From Flavicella marina (GTDB taxonomy: Bacteria; Bacteroidota; Bacteroidia; Flavobacteriales; Flavobacteriaceae), in the NCBI RefSeq assembly GCF_009193215.1, contig NZ_VYVA01000004.1, positions 186,001 through 250,000 on the forward strand: DNA of 64,000 nt, read 5' to 3'. The notes below the pieces were generated by a model that was not told where the DNA came from, made no database searches, and saw only the letters and a program-made list of their open reading frames with translations. Both the position numbers and the translations under genes were made by a program. Below, one piece after another: positions 52,044-60,952 of the stretch. The first letter of the stretch is position 1, and every line of letters begins with the position of its first letter.

Positions 52044-52355
52044 ATGGAAAAAAATGCAAAGGAAATATTATCAGAATTAGAAAAAACACAGGCTAAAATC
52101 GTTAGTAAAAAAGAACATTTAAGAACTGTATTTATCGATGGAGAATCAGGTAATGGTTTGGTAGTAGCGACGATTACAGGAAACAAAAAAGTAGTGAATA
52201 TTGCAATTGACGACAGTGTTTTAAACAACCGATCGGTATTAGAAGAGCATCTAATTACTGCTTTGAATGATGCATTAGACAAAGCATCTGATATTCGTGA
52301 GAAAGAAATATCAAATATTAAAAAAGAAGAGTTTCCGTATGTCTTAAATTTTTAA
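52044..52355 (+). CDS. YbaB/EbfC-family nucleoid-associated protein
   Basis: A 103-aa DNA-binding protein with the tweezer-like fold of YbaB/EbfC: an N-terminal helix (EILSELEKTQAKIVSKKEHLRTVFIDG), strands (NGLVVATITGNKKVVNIAID) and a long C-terminal helix (LITALNDALDKASDIREKEISN). In many bacteria it follows dnaX and precedes recR; here it stands alone. Its stop codon overlaps cmk on the opposite strand by 4 nt. Confidence 0.87.
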   Translation: MEKNAKEILSELEKTQAKIVSKKEHLRTVFIDGESGNGLVVATITGNKKVVNIAIDDSVLNNRSVLEEHLITALNDALDKASDIREKEISNIKKEEFPYVLNF

Positions 52356-53050
52356 GACTGTATGGCTGTTAAAGCCAGTTGGTAAATTTTATCAAACTGT
52401 TCTTCTCTTGTGAGATTTGAATTGTCGATCTCAATGGCATCTTCTGCTTTTACAAGAGGAGAGTCTTTTCGTGAGGTATCTTGTGCATCTCGAGAAGTTA
52501 CATTTTCTAATATAGCTTCAAAAGTTACATCATCTCCTTTCGCTATCAGCTCATCATATCTTCTTTGCGCTCTAGTTCGAGCTGAGGCAGTCATAAATAA
52601 TTTTAATTCTGCTTCTGGAAAAACAACGGTACCTATATCTCTACCATCCATTACAAGCCCTTTTTGCTGACCTAATCTTTTCTGAATTTCAACCAGCTTA
52701 GCACGAACCTCAGAGACTGATGCTACTTTGCTTACAAACCCAGAAATCTGTAACGAACGTATTTCTGACTCAACATTCACATCATTCAAGTACGCTTCAG
52801 CAAACCCTACCTTTTCATTAAAAATAAAATTTACGTTGATTTGATCTAGTAGTCCCACTAATTTTTCAACATCAAAAGTATTGTCATCTATGCAATTGTT
52901 TCGAAAAGCATACAAAGCCACCATTCGGTACATCGCACCAGTATCTACATACACATATCCTAGTTTATTGGCCAACTCTTTCGCTACTGTACTTTTACCT
53001 GTTGAAGAAAAACCATCTATAGCAACTATTATTTTTTTATTTTGACTCAT
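52352..53050 (-). CDS. cmk: cytidylate kinase
   Basis: Phosphorylates CMP and dCMP. The 232-aa protein has the P-loop GFSSTGKST (13-21), the AKxLGxxYVDTGAMYR segment (ANKLGYVYVDTGAMYR), and DGRDIGTVVFP. It lies 4 nt downstream of porQ on the same strand, a pairing seen in other Bacteroidota, so the two are probably cotranscribed. Confidence 0.95.
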   Translation of the reverse strand: MSQNKKIIVAIDGFSSTGKSTVAKELANKLGYVYVDTGAMYRMVALYAFRNNCIDDNTFDVEKLVGLLDQINVNFIFNEKVGFAEAYLNDVNVESEIRSLQISGFVSKVASVSEVRAKLVEIQKRLGQQKGLVMDGRDIGTVVFPEAELKLFMTASARTRAQRRYDELIAKGDDVTFEAILENVTSRDAQDTSRKDSPLVKAEDAIEIDNSNLTREEQFDKIYQLALTAIQS

Positions 53051-53054
53051 GCAA

Positions 53055-54068
53055 TTAATTAAGATTGACTACCAAACTAAATGTGTTCGAGTTCGCACTC
53101 GGATGATATTTAGTCACAGCATAATTGAAGGTGATTTTTTTTAAATTCAAACCGAATCCGTAAGAAAAACCTCCATAAGAATTCGTTCCATTTAAAGCCA
53201 GCTCTTTTCCTCTTCTAAAGTTATACCCGCCTCTAATAGAGATCTTTTTATCAGAAAACAACTCTGCTCCCACAACCAAATGACGTAAAGCGTTGTCTGC
53301 AAAAGAAATTTCTTCAGCAACAACATTTTGATCGATATCGATAATTTCATTTGACGGGTTAGGTTCAGAAATATTCCACTGTTGTAAATTATCGATGTTC
53401 AAATACCATGTCAATGGCAAATGTTCTAATTTTGATGAAACTCCAAAATTTATTTGCATCGGTAACTCTTCTTTCAATCCATCGTAGGTTTTTAGCTGCG
53501 TTCCCAAATTTCTAACTGTTAAAGAAATAAGTGTTCGCTCGTTAGAGTGACGATACAAAGCAGCAAAATCCGCTGCGATACCCAATGACGAATATGTATC
53601 AATTCGAGAACTAATAAATTTCACATTTGCTCCTATGGTAAAATTACTCGCTTTTGAGGTGTAAGCATATCCAACATTCAATGCCAAATCTTGTGCACTA
53701 AATTCTCCGATAATACTTCCGTTTTCATCTGCTCGTGTGAAAGTCCCGTAATCTAAATACTGAACTCCTCCATAAAACAATCCAACTTTCTCGTTAAATT
53801 GAGAAACAAAACTTACAGACCCAAGAGAAATTCCAGCCAAATAAGACGTATAATTAACTGCAAATTTATTTTGTAAAGACGCATCTATCATCGCAGGATT
53901 CCATAAAGGAATATTCACATCATCTTCAATTGTATTGGCTGCACCTCCAAGAGACATCTGATGTGCCGATGAGGGTAAATTTAGAAAACTATAGACTTTC
54001 TCTCCTCCGACCTGAGCATAGCTGAGGCATGAGATTGACAAAAGAAAGATTAGTAAAAGTTTTCTCAT
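53055..54068 (-). CDS. porQ: type IX secretion system protein PorQ
   Basis: Outer-membrane barrel protein of the type IX secretion system, involved with PorU in attachment of secreted cargo. The 337-aa protein has a signal peptide (ISCLSYAQ) and the diagnostic N terminus VYSFLNLPSSAHQMSLGGAAN, then VNIPLWNPAMI and further barrel strands to the end. It precedes cmk by 4 nt. The T9SS-tail protein at 56.6-59.2 kb is a likely client of this secretion system. Confidence 0.93.
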   Translation of the reverse strand: MRKLLLIFLLSISCLSYAQVGGEKVYSFLNLPSSAHQMSLGGAANTIEDDVNIPLWNPAMIDASLQNKFAVNYTSYLAGISLGSVSFVSQFNEKVGLFYGGVQYLDYGTFTRADENGSIIGEFSAQDLALNVGYAYTSKASNFTIGANVKFISSRIDTYSSLGIAADFAALYRHSNERTLISLTVRNLGTQLKTYDGLKEELPMQINFGVSSKLEHLPLTWYLNIDNLQQWNISEPNPSNEIIDIDQNVVAEEISFADNALRHLVVGAELFSDKKISIRGGYNFRRGKELALNGTNSYGGFSYGFGLNLKKITFNYAVTKYHPSANSNTFSLVVNLN

Positions 54069-54238
54069 TAAAGTAGTCGTCTTGTATGGCTTATAAACAA
54101 GAACGTAAAAATACTATATTATTTTAAAAAGGGAAGTAAAAAAAGAGATTCTTACATATGTACACGAGTGATGCGACAAATAGTATCTTACTATCAATTC
54201 AACTTATCATAGGCATCAATTGAATCAAAATAAAAAGT

Positions 54239-54246
54239 TATTTTTG
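54239..54246 (+). promoter_or_regulatory. mnmE -7 element
   Basis: TATTTTTG ends 5 nt before the mnmE ATG, predicting a leaderless mRNA. A TTG at 54220-54222 lies 16 nt upstream. Confidence 0.5.
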
Positions 54247-54251
54247 CAGCT

Positions 54252-55643
54252 ATGAATCATAAAGATACCATTGTTGCCTTGGCTACAGCATCTGGAGTGG
54301 GTGCCATTGCCGTTATTCGTGTTTCTGGACCGAAAGCTATTGAAATTGTAAATAACAATTTTCAATCCATAAAAAAACAGAAATCACTTACAACACAAAA
54401 ATCACATACCTTACATTTAGGCCATTTGGTTAGCGAAGGAAAAACGATAGATCAAGTATTGGTATCTGTGTTTAAAAACCCTAATTCTTATACAGGTGAA
54501 GATACCATCGAGATATCTTGTCATGGATCGAGCTATATACAACAAGAGATTATTCAGTTATTGCTGAAAAATGGTTGTCGTATGGCAGATGCTGGTGAAT
54601 TTACTTTAAGAGCATTTTTGAACGGAAAATTAGATTTAAGTCAAGCCGAAGCCGTTGCAGATTTGATCTCTTCAGACTCTGAAGCTTCTCATCAAGTAGC
54701 CATGCAGCAAATGCGAGGTGGATTTTCTAATGAAATTCAACTATTAAGAGAACAACTTTTAAATTTCGCTTCTTTGATAGAATTAGAATTAGATTTTGCT
54801 GAAGAAGATGTTGAATTCGCAGACAGATCTGAATTCAAAACTTTAATTGCAAGAATACAATTGGTGTTAAAACATTTGATAGATTCTTTTGCTGTGGGTA
54901 ATGTAATTAAAAACGGAATTCCAGTAGCTATCGTAGGAGAACCCAATGTTGGTAAATCAACCTTATTAAATGCTTTATTGAATGAAGAAAGAGCAATAGT
55001 ATCTGACATTGCAGGAACTACGAGAGATGCGATTGAAGATGAAATAATAATCGACGGTGTTACCTATCGCTTTATCGATACAGCAGGAATTAGAGAAACA
55101 TCGGATGTTGTTGAAAATATCGGGATTCAAAAAACTTTTGAAAAAATTACTCAGGCACAAGTGGTGATTTATTTATTTGACTCAGAGAAATACAAAATCA
55201 AAAGTGATATTTTAAAATTGGAGTTGGAAGTAATCAAAAACAAATATCCACAAAAGCAATTGATCATTATTGCCAATAAGGCTGATAAAATATCTGATAA
55301 GGAACGTGCAAAAATTGAAAATGAAATCCCTGAAATTATTAGCATTTCGGCTAAAGAAAAATCAGGTATTGAGACCTTAACCAATGAACTAACCAAGTTA
55401 GTAAACATTGGTGCTTTGAATAATAACGATACCATTGTTACCAACTCTCGTCATTATGATGCTTTGCTGAAAGCCTTGAATGAAATAAACAAAGTTGACG
55501 AAGGAACACAATTAGGAATTTCTAGTGACTTATTGGCTATAGATATACGTGAAGCTTTGTACTATTTTGGATTAATTACTGGTGAAGTTACCAATGATGA
55601 ACTGCTAGGGAATATTTTTGCAAATTTTTGTATTGGAAAATAA
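54252..55643 (+). CDS. mnmE: tRNA modification GTPase MnmE
   Basis: With MnmG it installs the cmnm5 group on U34 of certain tRNAs. The 463-aa protein has the N-terminal folate-binding domain (DTIVALATASGVGAIAVIRVSG), a helical domain, the G domain with P-loop GEPNVGKS (229-236), the DxxG and NKAD motifs (DTAG, NKADKI), and the conserved C-terminal CIGK with Cys460. The start is confirmed by the family N terminus. Confidence 0.97.
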   Translation: MNHKDTIVALATASGVGAIAVIRVSGPKAIEIVNNNFQSIKKQKSLTTQKSHTLHLGHLVSEGKTIDQVLVSVFKNPNSYTGEDTIEISCHGSSYIQQEIIQLLLKNGCRMADAGEFTLRAFLNGKLDLSQAEAVADLISSDSEASHQVAMQQMRGGFSNEIQLLREQLLNFASLIELELDFAEEDVEFADRSEFKTLIARIQLVLKHLIDSFAVGNVIKNGIPVAIVGEPNVGKSTLLNALLNEERAIVSDIAGTTRDAIEDEIIIDGVTYRFIDTAGIRETSDVVENIGIQKTFEKITQAQVVIYLFDSEKYKIKSDILKLELEVIKNKYPQKQLIIIANKADKISDKERAKIENEIPEIISISAKEKSGIETLTNELTKLVNIGALNNNDTIVTNSRHYDALLKALNEINKVDEGTQLGISSDLLAIDIREALYYFGLITGEVTNDELLGNIFANFCIGK

Positions 55644-55693
55644 ACTTCAGAATCCAACTAATTCAAACAGCGAAATTCCAAATATCCTCACTT

Positions 55694-55817
55694 ATACCCT
55701 ATTATTGTTGAAGGGTGCGCCATATGGATACCTTTACTGAAGTGAGACTTCGACAGGCTCAGTCTCCATTCTTAAAAAACATCTTAAAATTTGTACCCTG
55801 AGCTCGTCGTAAGGTAC
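55694..55817. repeat. three copies of the dispersed hairpin repeat
   Basis: A degenerate copy near 55694-55717; an exact one with arms GAGAC (55744-55748) and GTCTC (55762-55766) around TTCGACAGGCTCA; a third with arms GTACC (55793-55797) and GGTAC (55813-55817) around a TGAGCTCGTCG core. They fill the gap between mnmE and the convergent methyltransferase gene. Confidence 0.75.
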
Positions 55818-55834
55818 GATAGACTGCATACATC

Positions 55835-56497
55835 TCAACTCAGAAATAAAGTCGTTACAATACTTCCTTTGTTATTTTCTAAATCAACAGAACACAATAC
55901 TTTTGTTTCTGAGAATTTCAAATCAAAAGGAGCTTTCATCAAGTCTACTCCACTCTGTTTTTTCAAACGAATACCTTGACCAGAAATGATATCTAAATTT
56001 GGTACAAATATTCCATTAGGAAGATGTTCTGTAATAATAAGATATTTATATTTTGACAATTTTTGAGTCACCGCTTGAATTTCTCTATTCGACAAATGTT
56101 GCAATACTTGCCTTAAAACAACACAATCACCATCAGGTAAATCGTCCTTTGCAATATCTAAACATAGAAACTCTAAATGATCCTCCTTAAAACGCGATTT
56201 GTTATGTTCAATTAACCTAGGTACGATATCTACACCAATATAGTTTTCAGCATAGCCCATCAGTTGTCTACCAATATTGAAATCACCACAACCTAAATCA
56301 CAAATAGTGATCGCTCGGTCAAATTCAGATAAAAAATTTTGAACGGCTTGTATATAGGGTTCTACAATTTTTAAATCATGTGAGCCCTCACCTGAATAAA
56401 ACTCATACGCATTACCACCCCACAAATGCTTGTCGTAAATTTGTACCATAGCATCTTTTGTTGGCCAAGGAGTTTTCTCTTTCTTTGGTTTATTCAT
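55835..56497 (-). CDS. class I SAM-dependent methyltransferase
   Basis: A 220-aa Rossmann-fold methyltransferase. Motif I is ITICDLGCGDFNIGRQL, followed by an acidic residue (GVDIVPRL) and motif III-IV (DGDCVVLRQVLQHLSNREI). The N terminus is basic with a Trp-rich segment (WPTKDAMVQIYDKHLWGG). Substrate unknown; it is not linked to a recognisable pathway here. Confidence 0.85.
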   Translation of the reverse strand: MNKPKKEKTPWPTKDAMVQIYDKHLWGGNAYEFYSGEGSHDLKIVEPYIQAVQNFLSEFDRAITICDLGCGDFNIGRQLMGYAENYIGVDIVPRLIEHNKSRFKEDHLEFLCLDIAKDDLPDGDCVVLRQVLQHLSNREIQAVTQKLSKYKYLIITEHLPNGIFVPNLDIISGQGIRLKKQSGVDLMKAPFDLKFSETKVLCSVDLENNKGSIVTTLFLS

Positions 56498-56582
56498 CTA
56501 AATCATGAGTTTCGTACAAATTAAATGACAATATGATGAAACTAAAAACCAATCATCATTTTTTTTCCTGACCAAAAAAGAA

Positions 56583-56612
56583 AAAGCATCCAAATCGAAA
56601 AATGGATGCTTT
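56583..56612 (-). terminator. PL6 gene terminator
   Basis: A perfect 10-bp stem (56583-56592 with 56603-56612). On the minus strand it is followed by U-rich sequence, 23 nt after the PL6 stop codon. Confidence 0.8.
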
Positions 56613-56634
56613 CTTTCAAAAAAATAATACGTTT

Positions 56635-59235
56635 CTATTTTTGAATCAAAATCAAACGAGATACTTGTGTGTTGTTTGTAAGTAACTGAACAACATAAAC
56701 ACCACTCGCAAAATCAGCAACGATTAAAATACTTCTCGTAGTTTCCACATTTTTCTCTACAAGTTTCTTCCCCTCAATACTATATAAAGCGTAAGAATTT
56801 ACGTTTGATAATTGGTCTAAATGTAAGCTTTCGTCAGCAGCAACATAATAAATAGAAACTTCTTCTAATTGATTCGACGAAGTTGACAAATTTCCGTTTT
56901 TTGAATAAAAATCAATTTCAGTTATCGTATTCCATTTACTCGGTCTTTTCGGTTGTCCAAACCCAAGGTATTTAACATATTTCGCACCAATAATCGGACT
57001 TGACAAAAGGAATGATTTATAAGAGCCATCACTATTACTCTCTAAGTTTCCGCTTGCATTTTCTTGATCTGTAAATGGATTTACAAAATCACCAGCTGCA
57101 GTTCCTGAAGTTGACACCCAAAACTGAAATTCATAGGTTTTACCATTTGTAGCGGCAAGGTCAATTAAACTTAAATCATGTGAACCTCCTAAATCAAACA
57201 ATACCTCACCTCCTGTTTCGTAATCTACAGATTCACCAGACCATTGCGTAGAAAGGTTTTTATCGAGCATATTACCAGCTACATTATTTTTTGTAGCAGT
57301 AACTTCTTCTGCAAAGAAATACGCAATACTTACATTGTCATTTTCAGATGCATCATTAATTAATGTCATATTATCTTTCGGGTCAGCTGCTTGTTGCGTA
57401 ATTGTTAGTGACTTTACTATATCGTCACCACCTGTCACTTCAGAAAAAGTAACGGTTCCTGATCTTGTTGTATAAGCCGTATTTTTTGCCACCGTAATTG
57501 TTACGGTTCCATTATCTGTACCAGAAGTTGGACTAATTGAAATCCAATCATCATTTGATTCTGCCGTCCAACTCACATTTGCTGATACTGCAGCATCACT
57601 ATTCCCGCCATCTGCTGAAAATTCCGGAACACTCGCTACTGTTAAAAAATTTCCTTGCTCAGGAATAACAATGGTACAATCACCATCGTTAATTGTTACT
57701 CCGGCATAGTCAACAAAGCAAGCACCAATTCCATACCCCACATCAGCATCTGTCGCTGGCAAATAACTTCCCATATTTGCACCTTTCCCAGAAGTATTGG
57801 TAAACGTAAAAATCTCACCACTAGCTGTGGCTGAAATTGCATTATCTTCGCTAAAACCGGTATTAGTCGCTCCAAGAGTTGTCCCTTTATAAACATTTCT
57901 CTCGTAGGTTAAAGCAGTTCCTAGACTACTATATTCACCGTTAATTACATCGGTAATATTTGCGTTTCCATTTTCAAAATAAATTAAGTTATCACTAAAA
58001 TTCCCTAGAGGATCTGTTGAGCCTTTATCTGTATTGTAATACAAAGGTGCATTTGTGTTGATTATTGTATTGTTGATTACCTCAATATCTTCTGTTTTCT
58101 GATATCCGTTTGAAACATCCGTTGATGTACATTCAACAGATGAATTTGCAGATCCTCCAATAAAAGTAATTCCATTGTTCCATTTCGCTTGATTGATTAC
58201 AGCGATACAGTCTTGAATGTAATTGTTCTTGACTAAATGGTCGCTATCCGTTATTCTGATCCCTCCTGTACCATCTACATTTTGTCCTAAAAAATAGTTT
58301 TGCTCTACTGTTGCATGAGATCCATGACGTAAAACTAGAGAACCTCTACAACGTCTAAATGTGTTTTTAAAGTATTTGTTGTTTTTACTTTTGTTGGTAA
58401 TGATTTCATTTTCACCATCTGATTGAACAAAGTAATTGTTGCTTACAGTTGCACCAGAATTTACCATTTGATACTCACTAGTACCGATACGGATGGTTTC
58501 ACTATCTCCAGCATTACTTAAACTAGAGTCCATTTTCTCAAAGTTATAGAAGTAATTGTTACTGATCGTATGCCCTACCAATTCACAACTATTATTAACT
58601 TCTGGCTCTCCATCAGGAACATTTGGAAAAGCATTGTATGAATATTCTGCTAAAATAAGTGCTCCTGCTGTAGTTTTATTCATAAAAGAACAATTGATAA
58701 CAGTATTATAAGTACCATATAATACAATCCATCTATGTTTTGTAATCTGACCATCTGCCAAATCTTCTGCAAGTTCTGAAGGTTCTGCAGCTAACCCATC
58801 AATTACACAATTTTGAATCGTACTGTGGTGTGCGTAATCGTAACCATTCCTAAATTCAATAAAGTTACTAGCACCATAACCACCTTTCCAATGAAAGCCA
58901 TCAACGATCAAATATTCTCCGGTGGCATTTATTCCGTCGTCCGTTTCTCCCCCTATGGTTAATCTAGGTCCACCTGTAAAAATAACACCTCCAGGTGTTT
59001 CAGCTCGAAAAGTTACTGGATTTTCTTCGGTACCTGAACCTAAGAACCTCATACGTTCATCGGTAGTATAGGTCCCGTTTTTTAAAATGATTTCATCTCC
59101 AGGCTGATAAAAAACGTTTCTTAAATCTTCAGGATCATCGATTAAATAAGTTTTGTTCTGTGATGTTCCAATGAACGACACAAACAATGTACTGAACAAC
59201 GTCAATACTAACAATTTTTGGTAATGGTTTTTCAT
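56635..59235 (-). CDS. PL6-family polysaccharide lyase with BACON, F5/8-like and T9SS sorting domains
   Basis: An 866-aa secreted enzyme. After a signal peptide (to about residue 25) comes a parallel beta-helix of the PL6 family (alginate lyases and chondroitinase B), with the conserved ENEIITNKSKNN segment (Lys282) and LVLRHGSHATVEQNYF segment (Arg303), the catalytic pair in this family. Next follow a BACON domain (about 530-617), a discoidin/F5/8-type C-like domain (about 625-778, putative carbohydrate binding) and a T9SS type A C-terminal domain (about 795-866, ending QVSRLILIQK). Alginate is the likeliest substrate. A 44-bp palindrome overlies its promoter. Confidence 0.88.
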   Translation of the reverse strand: MKNHYQKLLVLTLFSTLFVSFIGTSQNKTYLIDDPEDLRNVFYQPGDEIILKNGTYTTDERMRFLGSGTEENPVTFRAETPGGVIFTGGPRLTIGGETDDGINATGEYLIVDGFHWKGGYGASNFIEFRNGYDYAHHSTIQNCVIDGLAAEPSELAEDLADGQITKHRWIVLYGTYNTVINCSFMNKTTAGALILAEYSYNAFPNVPDGEPEVNNSCELVGHTISNNYFYNFEKMDSSLSNAGDSETIRIGTSEYQMVNSGATVSNNYFVQSDGENEIITNKSKNNKYFKNTFRRCRGSLVLRHGSHATVEQNYFLGQNVDGTGGIRITDSDHLVKNNYIQDCIAVINQAKWNNGITFIGGSANSSVECTSTDVSNGYQKTEDIEVINNTIINTNAPLYYNTDKGSTDPLGNFSDNLIYFENGNANITDVINGEYSSLGTALTYERNVYKGTTLGATNTGFSEDNAISATASGEIFTFTNTSGKGANMGSYLPATDADVGYGIGACFVDYAGVTINDGDCTIVIPEQGNFLTVASVPEFSADGGNSDAAVSANVSWTAESNDDWISISPTSGTDNGTVTITVAKNTAYTTRSGTVTFSEVTGGDDIVKSLTITQQAADPKDNMTLINDASENDNVSIAYFFAEEVTATKNNVAGNMLDKNLSTQWSGESVDYETGGEVLFDLGGSHDLSLIDLAATNGKTYEFQFWVSTSGTAAGDFVNPFTDQENASGNLESNSDGSYKSFLLSSPIIGAKYVKYLGFGQPKRPSKWNTITEIDFYSKNGNLSTSSNQLEEVSIYYVAADESLHLDQLSNVNSYALYSIEGKKLVEKNVETTRSILIVADFASGVYVVQLLTNNTQVSRLILIQK

Positions 59236-59245
59236 ATGAGTTTAG

Positions 59246-59289
59246 TTTTTGGTTTTCCAATTTGGTGAACCAAACTGGAAAACCAAAAA
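59246..59289. promoter_or_regulatory. 44-bp near-perfect palindrome over the PL6 promoter
   Basis: Two 21-bp arms (59246-59266 and 59269-59289) differ at one position and are separated by GA. On the minus-strand transcript the mismatch is a G-U pair. The distal arm overlaps the -7 element and the proximal arm ends 10 nt before the start codon, so the site could act as an operator or as a leader hairpin. Confidence 0.75.
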
Positions 59290-59313
59290 TATAAAAAATA
59301 TCATTCAAACCAA
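59284..59313 (-). promoter_or_regulatory. PL6 promoter (TTG-N19-TATTTTTG)
   Basis: Minus-strand TTG (59313-59311) and TATTTTTG (59291-59284) with a 19-nt spacer. The predicted transcription start, about 59278, lies inside the palindrome. Confidence 0.7.
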
Positions 59314-59385
59314 TACAATCATCAAAAAAAACACTCTTACCAACTGACTGTCATTCTACTACCTTAAATTAAACGCAAAATTACT

Positions 59386-60033
59386 TTACGATTGTTGCAA
59401 CTGCTCTGACAATACTTGCTTGAAAACAGCAATAGGTTGTGCTCCCGTTACGGCACTTTTTCTATCAAAAACAATTGTAGGAACAGAGTTAACCCCTAAA
59501 CTTTTCCAATAATTTTGTGCATCCGCAACTTGAGTCCTTTTTTCATCAACATCTAATTGTTTTAATGCTTCGTCAGCATCTAACCCAACCTCTAGTAACG
59601 CTTCTTTTAATACCTCTCTTTTCGAAACATTTTTCCCTTCACTAAAATAAGCGGTTGTCAAACGCATTTTTAATGCTGTTTGTTTGCCGTATTTTTTAGC
59701 ATATTCTAACAATACATGTGCTTCGAATGTGTTCACAATCTTCATTCCGTCAAAATAATCAAACTTAAAACCAAGATCTTCTCCAGCTTCTACCAACATA
59801 TTCTTTGATGCCTCTAGTTGATCACTCGTAGATCCATATTTCTCAGTTAGATGTTCGTTTAAATCTTGTCCTTCTATAGGCATGTTTGGATTCAATTCGA
59901 ATGGTTGCCATTCAATTTCTATTTGATCTTCTACACCCAATTCTTGGATTGCTTTTTCTAACCTTTTATATCCGACTGTACACCATGGACAAACCACATC
60001 TGATACAATATCTATTCTTAATTTTTCTTTCAT
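59386..60033 (-). CDS. DsbA-family oxidoreductase (FrnE-like)
   Basis: A 215-aa thioredoxin-fold protein of the DsbA/FrnE group. The redox motif is CPWC (Cys15 and Cys18 in DVVCPWCTVGYKRLE), with a helical insertion and a C-terminal GVNSVPTIVFDRKSAVTGAQP containing the cis-Pro. No signal peptide is present, so it acts in the cytosol, as FrnE proteins do. Not obviously connected with the flanking polysaccharide genes. Confidence 0.9.
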   Translation of the reverse strand: MKEKLRIDIVSDVVCPWCTVGYKRLEKAIQELGVEDQIEIEWQPFELNPNMPIEGQDLNEHLTEKYGSTSDQLEASKNMLVEAGEDLGFKFDYFDGMKIVNTFEAHVLLEYAKKYGKQTALKMRLTTAYFSEGKNVSKREVLKEALLEVGLDADEALKQLDVDEKRTQVADAQNYWKSLGVNSVPTIVFDRKSAVTGAQPIAVFKQVLSEQLQQS

Positions 60034-60150
60034 CTTTTTGTTGTTATTCTAATTATGTATGAATTGTCGTATGTTGTCAACTAAACTTACCATTTTTCAT
60101 AATGATTAACATTGTACAATCTTTCAACACTAAAACCTAAAAATTAACAT

Positions 60151-60158
60151 TATTTTTG
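60151..60158 (+). promoter_or_regulatory. -7 element of the pseudouridine synthase gene
   Basis: TATTTTTG, 43 nt before the ATG at 60202. Confidence 0.4.
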
Positions 60159-60201
60159 AGCGGCAACATTCAAATTGAATGTTAATTCTTTTTATACAGT
60201 T

Positions 60202-60885
60202 ATGTTACAAATAATTTATGAAGACCCTTATTGTATTGCGATCCATAAACCAAACAATGTATTGGTTCATCATTCGGTAATGGCAAACAATCAGTTGGAT
60301 GAAAAATCTATGGTTCAAATGTTAATGGAGCAACTTGATCGCAAATTGTACCCCGTGCATCGTTTGGACAGAAAGACTTCAGGAATTGTTTTATTCGCTA
60401 CTAAAAAAGAATATGTAAAAAATTTTCAAGAACTGTTTTTAAACAATTTAATTGAAAAAACTTACATCGGTTTGATAAGAGGGTTTATTCCTGAATCTGG
60501 TACCATTGACAGTCCTGTAAAAGGTAGAGATGCAAACAACCATAAAGATGCACTTACACTATACGAAAGAATTGAAACCTTTACCATTCCCATTTCTGTG
60601 GGGCCGTATAAAAATTCACGTTATAGTTTGGTAAGACTGCAACCCAAAACTGGAAGATTGCATCAATTAAGAATTCATATGAATAAAATAAGTCACCCTT
60701 TGATTGGAGATGCTAAGTACGGGGATCGCTTTCACAATCGTATGTTTGAAAAAGAATTTCAAAACGAAGCTATGTTTTTGCATGCAAAAACTTTGTCCTT
60801 CATTCATCCATTTACTTTAGAAGCAATTGAATTGGAAACTGATTTCCCTGAAAATTGGAAACGAATTATTAATTTATTAAAATAA
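60202..60885 (+). CDS. RluA-family pseudouridine synthase (TruC-like)
   Basis: A 227-aa RNA pseudouridine synthase. The catalytic Asp56 lies in HRLDRKTSGIVLFA, with the further family segments GRLHQLRIHMNKISHPLIGDAKYG and FLHAKTLSF. There is no S4 domain, which matches the short TruC-like group acting on tRNA-like substrates. I start at the ATG (MLQIIYEDPY) and not the TTG at 60175, since the family begins with this strand. Confidence 0.93.
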   Translation: MLQIIYEDPYCIAIHKPNNVLVHHSVMANNQLDEKSMVQMLMEQLDRKLYPVHRLDRKTSGIVLFATKKEYVKNFQELFLNNLIEKTYIGLIRGFIPESGTIDSPVKGRDANNHKDALTLYERIETFTIPISVGPYKNSRYSLVRLQPKTGRLHQLRIHMNKISHPLIGDAKYGDRFHNRMFEKEFQNEAMFLHAKTLSFIHPFTLEAIELETDFPENWKRIINLLK

Positions 60886-60901
60886 ACAGGTACCAATGGT
60901 T

Positions 60902-60952
60902 TTTGATATTAGATGTAAACACAAAAAAATCTAATTATCAAAGTCATTTTTT
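60902..60952 (+). terminator. pseudouridine synthase terminator
   Basis: TTTGATATTAGAT (60902-60914) pairs with 60929-60942 with one bulged T, followed by a T run that overlaps the stop codon of the convergent GH16 gene. Confidence 0.7.

Noticed and set aside
59386-60885. DsbA-like and pseudouridine synthase genes as part of the polysaccharide locus
   Set aside because: They have their own signals and cytosolic housekeeping functions and merely separate the PL6 gene from the GH16-GH2 unit.
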